Notes under the pieces: model-generated
Databases searched by the model: none
Told to the model about the DNA's origin: nothing
What the model saw: the letters and a program-made list of their open reading frames with translations, nothing else
Assembly: GCA_018700655.1 (NCBI GenBank)
Contig: JABIUG010000163.1
Span: forward strand, 1 to 7,816
Direction: 5' to 3'
Source: Rhodospirillaceae bacterium
Lineage (GTDB): Bacteria > Pseudomonadota > Alphaproteobacteria > SP197
Length of the DNA stretch: 7,816 bases
Made by a program: the position numbers and the translations under genes
Shown: positions 1-4,730 of the stretch, piece after piece
Numbering within the stretch: the first letter of the stretch is position 1
How the letters are laid out: each line of letters starts with the position of its first letter

Positions 1-1
1 C

Positions 2-1309
2 GATGTCGGCAAGGACGGCGAAACCCTCCATGTGCCCCGCGGCCTCGCCCGTGAACTCCTGAAGACGGCCCCCTCGTCGTTCACACAGCATGCGCGCAAT
101 GCAGATCGCAACGTCAAGATCGGTGACGGCTCGACGGTTTTTGCCCCGGTTTACGGCCCGCCCTTCATTCACAATCTCGACGAAGGACGGCGTTATGCCA
201 CGATCGAGGATTTCCGCAATTTCGTGAAGCTGGCCTATATGACACCGGCCATGCACCATTCCGGCGGCACCGTGTGCGAGCCGGTCGATGTACCGGTCAA
301 CAAACGCCATCTCGACATGGTCTATTCCCATATCCGCCTGTCGGACAAACCCTTCATGGGTTCGGTCACCGCGCCCGAACGCGCCGCCGATACCGTTTCG
401 ATGGCAAAGATCGTGTTCGGCGATGAATTCGTCGAAAACAACTGCTGCATCATCAACCTGATCAACGCCAACTCACCGATGGTGTTCGACGGCACCATGC
501 TGGGTGCGATGAAGGTCTATTCGGCGGCCAACCAGGCCTGTGTGGTCTCGCCGTTCATTCTGGCCGGCGCCATGAGCCCCGTGACCGTCGCGGGCACCGT
601 CGCCCAGCTCTTCGCCGAAGCACAGGTCGGCATGGCAACGACACAATTGATCCGCAAAGGTGCGCCGGTTGTCTTTGGCACCTTCGGCAGCTCGATCTCG
701 ATGCAGTCGGGTGCCCCGACCTTCGGCACCCCGGAACCTGCTCTGGTGCTTTATGCCTCGGCCCAGCTTGCCCGGCGCATCGGTGTTCCCTTCCGTTCGG
801 GCGGGTCGCTCTGCGGTTCCAAGGTTCCAGACGCACAGGCCGCCTATGAAAGCGCCCAGACGATCTCGGCGACACTCAATGGCGGCGTCAATTTCGTGCT
901 TCATGCCGCTGGCTGGCTCGAGGGCGGCCTTGCGTCTGGTTACGAGAAATTCGTCATGGATGCCGACCAGGTCGGCATGATGCAGGTTCTGGCGGGCGGT
1001 GTGGACCTTTCCGAAAACGGCCAGGCCATGGACGCGATCCGCGAGGTCGGGCCGGGTGCCCACTTCCTGGGTTGTGAACATACCCAGGCCAACTTCGAGA
1101 CGGCGTTCTATCGCTCGACCATCGCCGACAACAACAGCTTCGAGCAGTGGGAGTCCGAAGGCAGCCAGGACGCCGCCCAACGGGCCAACAAGCTCTGGAA
1201 AGACATGCTGGCCGAATACGAAGCACCCGCGATCGATCCCGGTGTCGATGAAGCGCTCAACGCCTTCATCGCCCAGAAGAAGGATGCTGTACCCGACGCC
1301 TTTACCTGA
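2..1309 (+). CDS. MttB-family (trimethylamine methyltransferase-like) protein, C-terminal part, non-pyrrolysine
   Basis: This is the C-terminal 435 residues of a trimethylamine:corrinoid methyltransferase family protein. The frame is open from base 2, so the gene starts upstream of the window; the GTG at 32 is internal (PRGLARELL, a conserved stretch). Family landmarks seen are SSFTQHARN, FAPVYGPPF, NANSPMVFDG, SPFILAGAMSPVT, GAPTFGTPEPAL, PFRSGG and HAAGWLEGGLASGYEKF. The usual length is about 500 residues, so roughly 70-80 are missing. Methanogen MttB reads through an internal UAG as pyrrolysine; here no in-frame stop occurs before the TGA at 1307-1309, so this is the non-pyrrolysine branch. 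That branch includes glycine betaine methyltransferase (MtgB), which passes a methyl group to a cobalamin protein. The substrate cannot be read from sequence; a betaine or another methylated amine is plausible given the convergent sarcosine oxidase operon. Cytosolic; no membrane segment seen. Family assignment is firm, substrate is open. Confidence 0.92.
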   Translation, partial: DVGKDGETLHVPRGLARELLKTAPSSFTQHARNADRNVKIGDGSTVFAPVYGPPFIHNLDEGRRYATIEDFRNFVKLAYMTPAMHHSGGTVCEPVDVPVNKRHLDMVYSHIRLSDKPFMGSVTAPERAADTVSMAKIVFGDEFVENNCCIINLINANSPMVFDGTMLGAMKVYSAANQACVVSPFILAGAMSPVTVAGTVAQLFAEAQVGMATTQLIRKGAPVVFGTFGSSISMQSGAPTFGTPEPALVLYASAQLARRIGVPFRSGGSLCGSKVPDAQAAYESAQTISATLNGGVNFVLHAAGWLEGGLASGYEKFVMDADQVGMMQVLAGGVDLSENGQAMDAIREVGPGAHFLGCEHTQANFETAFYRSTIADNNSFEQWESEGSQDAAQRANKLWKDMLAEYEAPAIDPGVDEALNAFIAQKKDAVPDAFT

Positions 1310-1642
1310 CTGCCATGCTGGCATGCGCTTCGTCGCATTGCCCGCAGCCAGCGCCAGAGGAATGAAGGAAACAGAGCGGCTCAGCCGTCAGGTGCTCGCA
1401 AACGGTCTCCACAAGATCGCGCGCATTCATCAGGCGGCAGCGCCCACCGGGCCTTCATGTTGCAACAGCCGTGACCGCATCCAGCTGTCGGCAAAGGCAA
1501 AGTTCTCGCAACAGTGATCGTTTTCGCCGTAGTCGATCCGCTCGACCACGCCGCCGCGCAATTCGACGCAGTGTTTGAACCGTCGATAGGTCACGCCGAC
1601 CTCAAGTTCGGCCATCTGTGCTTTCGACGCTTCTGCACCTAT
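1302..1642 (-). pseudogene. AAC(3)-type aminoglycoside N-acetyltransferase remnant, N-terminally truncated and frameshifted
   Basis: Two adjacent minus-strand frames together read like the C-terminal third of the AAC(3)/YokD antibiotic N-acetyltransferase family. The first frame (from about 1642 to the TGA at 1430-1432) has MAELEVG, resembling the family's H-L-A-E segment, then a VELRGGVVERIDY strand, a CCENF segment and EGPVGAA. The second frame (1436 down to TAA 1302-1304) continues with RLMNARDLVE, EHLTAEPLCFLH and a cysteine-rich GCGQCDEAHAS end. Joining them needs one extra base near 1436, giving VGAARLMNARDLVE, which matches the family pattern G-x-VG-x-A-x-x-RL followed by an aligned helix. 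Intact members have about 260-280 residues; only about 110 remain, and the homology stops at the oxygenase stop codon (1639-1641). The ATG at 1615 sits inside the motif and has no Shine-Dalgarno, so it is probably not a start. Its TAA overlaps the 3' end of the MttB gene. Identification rests on remembered family patterns, not a search. Confidence 0.6.
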
Positions 1643-2490
1643 TCAGGCTTGTTGAATCCAGCCTCGATCTTCTCGCGGACGCGTTCGCCATACATCTGGA
1701 TGTTGATCGCATCGCCTTCGTATTTGTCCGGGACACGATCATAGGCCAGCACGGCGGTCAGGCGTGGCGTTTCACCTTCCACGGGGTAAACACGGTGGAC
1801 GCTGTGATTGCCTCGCATGATGGTGAGCGTGCCTGCCACGGATGGCCGGCGGTGTAGCTGTGCATAGGTGCCATCGAACGCCCGGGCCACCTTGTCGTAA
1901 CAGGGATCGTCATCGTTCCGCACAAGGGACGCGCATTCCAGCTCACCACCGGCTTCGGGCGTCGTGAGGTAGAGCAGGACAACAAAATCCATATCGTCAA
2001 AATGCCAGGCCTGCTCGTCACCGGGGGTGAGCACGTTGATGTTGAGCGCCTGAAACCTGTCGGCGTGACGGTAGAGCGGCCTGACCTGCAGCACCTCCGA
2101 AAAGAACGCTGTCAGCCCTTCCCAAGCATAAAGCATACGCAGACCATGGCTGTCGGGGATCAGGTCGTCAGCCACGACGCCCCAGCTTGTATGGAAGAAC
2201 TGCCGGCGGGGATGGCCTTGTGGCCATGACGTGTCTTCCTCGTCAGGCGTATCGAGATAGGCGCTGCGCGTTTTCTCGCGCCGGACCGTCAGGTCGCTCA
2301 GCGCCATTGATTCATCCCAGAACCGTGCGACGGCTTCATGGGTAAGAAAATCATCCAGTACGGTGAAGGCCTGGCTCTCGAGCTCTCCGCGGCAGCGTTC
2401 GATCAGAGCGCGCGTGGCGTCATCACCGGGATCATGAATCGGGTAACGCGCCAGATTGATGAAGGTTGCGGGCTCTGGAATCTCAACCAT
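1639..2490 (-). CDS. 2-oxoglutarate/Fe(II)-dependent dioxygenase family protein
   Basis: The 283-residue protein has the facial triad of a non-haem Fe(II)/2-oxoglutarate oxygenase in the C-terminal jelly-roll half. WHFDD supplies the HxD pair (H163, D165). The distal histidine is in NHSVHRV (H232, with H229 as a less likely choice), and R243, eleven residues later in RLTAVLAY, is placed to bind the 2-oxoglutarate carboxylate. The N-terminal half (about 1-140) is helical and includes a GYxVLDDFL-like segment (AFTVLDDFLTHEAV, 41-54), common at the start of this fold. Such enzymes couple decarboxylation of 2-oxoglutarate to hydroxylation, and often to N-demethylation, of a small molecule or amino acid; the substrate is unknown here. 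The aspartate in HxD argues against a halogenase, which has Gly or Ala there. Its ATG overlaps the stop of the preceding hydrolase by 8 bp (ATGGTTGA) with only a weak purine-rich stretch upstream, suggesting translational coupling. It is the last intact gene of the operon. Confidence 0.88.
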   Translation of the reverse strand: MVEIPEPATFINLARYPIHDPGDDATRALIERCRGELESQAFTVLDDFLTHEAVARFWDESMALSDLTVRREKTRSAYLDTPDEEDTSWPQGHPRRQFFHTSWGVVADDLIPDSHGLRMLYAWEGLTAFFSEVLQVRPLYRHADRFQALNINVLTPGDEQAWHFDDMDFVVLLYLTTPEAGGELECASLVRNDDDPCYDKVARAFDGTYAQLHRRPSVAGTLTIMRGNHSVHRVYPVEGETPRLTAVLAYDRVPDKYEGDAINIQMYGERVREKIEAGFNKPE

Positions 2491-3421
2491 GGCTTTTCAG
2501 GAACGCTCCGACTTCATTCAGGGATTCCAAGCCTTCGGGAACGACATGGCACCAGTATTCCGTGGTGTGGACCAGCCCCGGCAGGGTCTTGAACGTCGCA
2601 TCAACGCCGGCCGCCTTTGCTGCTTCGACGATACGCAGGCCATCGTCGTGAAGCACTTCGCGCTCGCCTGCATGGACCAGGATCGGCGGCAGTCCGGAGA
2701 GGTCCCCGAAAATGGGCGAAACATAAGGGTGGGTCGCCGGCGTGCCGTCCTGGACGTAGAGACCGAATATCCAGGGCATGCTGGTCCCATCGATTAAGGG
2801 ATCAATGTGCTGTCGTTCGCTCATCGACGGGCTGGCACCCGTAAAGTCGGTTGCCGGTGCAAACGCCGCAGCCGCCACCGGTAGTGGTTTGTTTTCGTCC
2901 TTCAAGCGCAGCAGCAAGGCAAATGTCAGGTTTCCACCGGCGGAATCTCCGACCAGATGGGCGGTCGTACAGGCCCCCTCACCGTCGGGACCATGATCGC
3001 GCATCCACATCCAGGCAGTCACGCAGTCATCGAGACCCGCGGGATAGGGATGCTCGGGCGCGAGACGATAGTCCACCGCCAGCACCGCCATGCCGGTAGC
3101 CCGCGAGATCGCTTCAAATTGATGGCGATAAGCAGTCAGCGTACCCGCGATCCAACCGCCGCCATGGATGAAAAACAGCCGACGATTGGCATCCGCCCCG
3201 GCGGCAACAATCCATTCGCAAGGAACTCCGCCCGCAGAGACCGTCGTTACAGTCGTATCGGATGAGATCGATGGTGCGATGCCGTCGACAAGCATCAGAT
3301 CGGAGTCCGTACCCGATCGGTACTGCGCGACAGTCTCTTCATCACTGAGCGCTTCGCCGGCGTCATCACGATTTCGAGCCTCGTACGCGGCAATGAGTTT
3401 CTGAAGCTGAGGTGAAGCCAT
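2483..3421 (-). CDS. alpha/beta hydrolase, hormone-sensitive-lipase type (esterase/lactonase-like)
   Basis: The 312-residue protein has the full signature of the bacterial HSL (family IV) esterases. HGGGW (86-90) forms the oxyanion hole, GDSAGG (158-163) contains the nucleophile Ser160, and LVHTTEYW supplies His285. The acid is probably in GEREVLHDDG (Glu253, Glu255 or Asp259); a glutamate in this position is known in some GDSAG members. Length is typical. The reading frame is open further upstream (a possible start at 3484), but that would overlap the end of the HAD gene. The ATG at 3421 is preferred because GGAG lies 6 bases before it, while the ATG at 3427 abuts the GGAG directly. No signal peptide is seen, so it is probably cytosolic. 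Relatives hydrolyse short-chain esters or lactones such as monoterpene epsilon-lactone; the natural substrate here is unknown. It follows the HAD gene by 37 bp and overlaps the oxygenase by 8 bp. Confidence 0.9.
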   Translation of the reverse strand: MASPQLQKLIAAYEARNRDDAGEALSDEETVAQYRSGTDSDLMLVDGIAPSISSDTTVTTVSAGGVPCEWIVAAGADANRRLFFIHGGGWIAGTLTAYRHQFEAISRATGMAVLAVDYRLAPEHPYPAGLDDCVTAWMWMRDHGPDGEGACTTAHLVGDSAGGNLTFALLLRLKDENKPLPVAAAAFAPATDFTGASPSMSERQHIDPLIDGTSMPWIFGLYVQDGTPATHPYVSPIFGDLSGLPPILVHAGEREVLHDDGLRIVEAAKAAGVDATFKTLPGLVHTTEYWCHVVPEGLESLNEVGAFLKSHG

Positions 3422-3427
3422 GATCAT

Positions 3428-3431
3428 CTCC
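3428..3431 (-). promoter_or_regulatory. Shine-Dalgarno deciding the alpha/beta hydrolase start
   Basis: GGAG on the minus strand is 6 bases upstream of the ATG at 3421 but directly abuts the in-frame ATG at 3427. This spacing selects 3421 as the start. It lies in the 37-bp gap after the HAD gene, which otherwise holds no visible promoter or terminator. Confidence 0.65.
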
Positions 3432-3459
3432 AAATCGGGGACCGCCAGACTAGAGCAGA

Positions 3460-4080
3460 TCAGCCGGGCGGCAACAGGCCCCAACCGACCAATGCATTGC
3501 GAAGCTGGTCCGGTTCCCTGAAGTGCACCGTGTGAAAGCCCAGCGCATGGGCAGCAGTGATGTTGTCTTCATGATCATCGATAAAAACTGTTGCGCCCGG
3601 CTCCGGGTCAAAGCGCGTGCAGAGCAGCTCGAAGATCGCGGTTTCCGGCTTGCGCATCATTTCGCGCCCAGAAATCAACATTCCGTCGAACCGGTCGAAA
3701 AAATCGAAACGGCGCTGCGCGATCGGAAATGTCTCGGCAGCCCAGTTCGAAAGAGCATAGAGCGGAACGCCGGTGTCACCGAGTTCATGGAGGATCGCGA
3801 CGGTGCCTTCTATCGCGCCCTTCATCATGCGATCGAACTGACCGTAGAAGGCCTCGATCAGCGCACGATGCTGGGGAAATCGAGCGATCAGTTCGGCATT
3901 GGCTTCGGCAATCGAGCGGCCGGCATCCTGCTTGCGGTTCCAGGGCTGGCCAACGACTTCCTCGAGGAACCGTTCACGCTCGACCTCATCAGGGATCAGA
4001 TCGCGGTAGAGATGCCTTGGATTCCAGTCGATCAACACACCGCCCAAGTCGAACACGACATGGGTCGGCGGTGTCGTCAC
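3460..4080 (-). CDS. HAD-superfamily hydrolase, YihX-like (subfamily IA)
   Basis: The 206-residue protein has the four HAD motifs in order: I, VVFDLGGVLIDW with nucleophile Asp11; II, LYALSNW with Ser111-Asn112; III, Lys144 in MMRKPE; IV, VFIDDHEDN with Asp168-Asp169. A helical cap lies between I and II (about 20-95). The layout, including DLGG instead of DxD in motif I and RKPE followed by DD-x-x-DN, matches the YihX group of E. coli, whose founding member is a glucose-1-phosphatase. Some relatives are annotated as haloacid dehalogenases, so phosphatase is favoured but not proven. The start is GTG at 4080, overlapping the soxG stop as GTGA. This puts the catalytic Asp at residue 11, normal for the family; the upstream AAGG/AGG sequence is only a modest ribosome site, as expected for a coupled start. 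A housecleaning role or action on a pathway intermediate are both possible. Confidence 0.9.
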   Translation of the reverse strand: MTTPPTHVVFDLGGVLIDWNPRHLYRDLIPDEVERERFLEEVVGQPWNRKQDAGRSIAEANAELIARFPQHRALIEAFYGQFDRMMKGAIEGTVAILHELGDTGVPLYALSNWAAETFPIAQRRFDFFDRFDGMLISGREMMRKPETAIFELLCTRFDPEPGATVFIDDHEDNITAAHALGFHTVHFREPDQLRNALVGWGLLPPG

Positions 4081-4730
4081 GAGCCTGCCTTGGCCTTGCG
4101 TTTGGCCGGGCGACGCCAGGCGGTGGTCTCTGGTTCACGCGCTATCGCGATACCATAGGGCCCGCCGCCGGTTTCCATCCAGGTCCAGAGGTAATCGGAC
4201 TGGCTGCGTTCGATGAAGATGTCGTACACACCTGCCTCATCGACCTGGTGCAGGATGACCGGGCTGCGGCTGATGGAACTCTGCGCACAACGCCCGGCAC
4301 CGAAGCTGCGGGGATGGAGATCCAGCGGACAACCCATCGAAAGCAGGTCACGCGCCATCGGACCGGAAACCCGGATCGTTGTGCGCCCTTCGGTCACGTC
4401 GACAACACCGATACTGGCGCCAGCAAGCGCCTCGTTCAGGCAGTCCTCAATCGCGCCCTCGGCGTTGGGCGGGCCAACAACCATCCATTCGGCCGGGCCA
4501 AGCCAAAGGACAGCCAGGTTGTTGCCTGTCTCGACCGTATTGGGCTCGGTTGGCAGCGCGACGCCGATCGCCTGCTTGACCGCAGCGCTGTCTGCCTTGC
4601 CGCGAATGTTGATCTTGGCCAGGAACCGGCGTTCGGCGAGCACGATGGCGGCATTGCCGATGTCGTCGCTGGCATGGGCATCGAGTGCACGGTGGGCCAA
4701 CGGGCTCTGTCTTTGATAGGTCTCAGCCAC
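4077..4730 (-). CDS. soxG: sarcosine oxidase gamma subunit
   Basis: The 217-residue product is the gamma subunit of heterotetrameric (alpha-beta-gamma-delta) sarcosine oxidase, which oxidises sarcosine to glycine with tetrahydrofolate as methyl acceptor. The subunit is related to the T-protein/aminomethyltransferase fold and is structural, carrying none of the redox cofactors. Recognisable segments are QRQSPLAHRALDAH at the N-terminus, INIRGKADS, LWLGPAEWMVV, VDVTEGRTTIRVSGPMARDLLSMGCPLDLHP and YDIFIERSQSDYLWTWM. The start is GTG at 4730, with GGGGAG 7 bases upstream inside soxA; the two genes overlap by 8 bp (GTGGCTGA). The last dozen residues (RRPAKRKAKAGS) form a basic tail beyond the folded core. 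Order soxD-soxA-soxG is the standard one for this enzyme, so the assignment is secure. Confidence 0.95.
   Translation of the reverse strand: MAETYQRQSPLAHRALDAHASDDIGNAAIVLAERRFLAKINIRGKADSAAVKQAIGVALPTEPNTVETGNNLAVLWLGPAEWMVVGPPNAEGAIEDCLNEALAGASIGVVDVTEGRTTIRVSGPMARDLLSMGCPLDLHPRSFGAGRCAQSSISRSPVILHQVDEAGVYDIFIERSQSDYLWTWMETGGGPYGIAIAREPETTAWRRPAKRKAKAGS

Noticed and set aside
1311..1323. Small hairpin TGCCA-TGC-TGGCA just after the MttB stop codon
   Set aside because: The stem is only 5 bp and no T-run follows, so it cannot be called a terminator; it also lies within the acetyltransferase remnant.
473..1324. 283-codon open frame antisense to the MttB gene
   Set aside because: It is a GC-rich shadow of the real gene; its translation is Arg/Gly/His-rich without any family motif, and the sense frame is unmistakable.
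1430..1615. A genuine 61-aa small protein gene
   Set aside because: The ATG lacks a ribosome site and falls inside what looks like a conserved acetyltransferase motif, and matching sequence continues in a second frame past the stop; a broken gene explains it better.
2212..2227. Inverted repeat ATGGCC-TTGT-GGCCAT
   Set aside because: It lies inside the oxygenase coding region, has no T-tract, and is explained by codons in a GC-rich gene.
3422..3484. Upstream extension of the alpha/beta hydrolase by 21 residues
   Set aside because: It would overlap the HAD gene's end and has no well-placed ribosome site, whereas GGAG is correctly spaced for the ATG at 3421.
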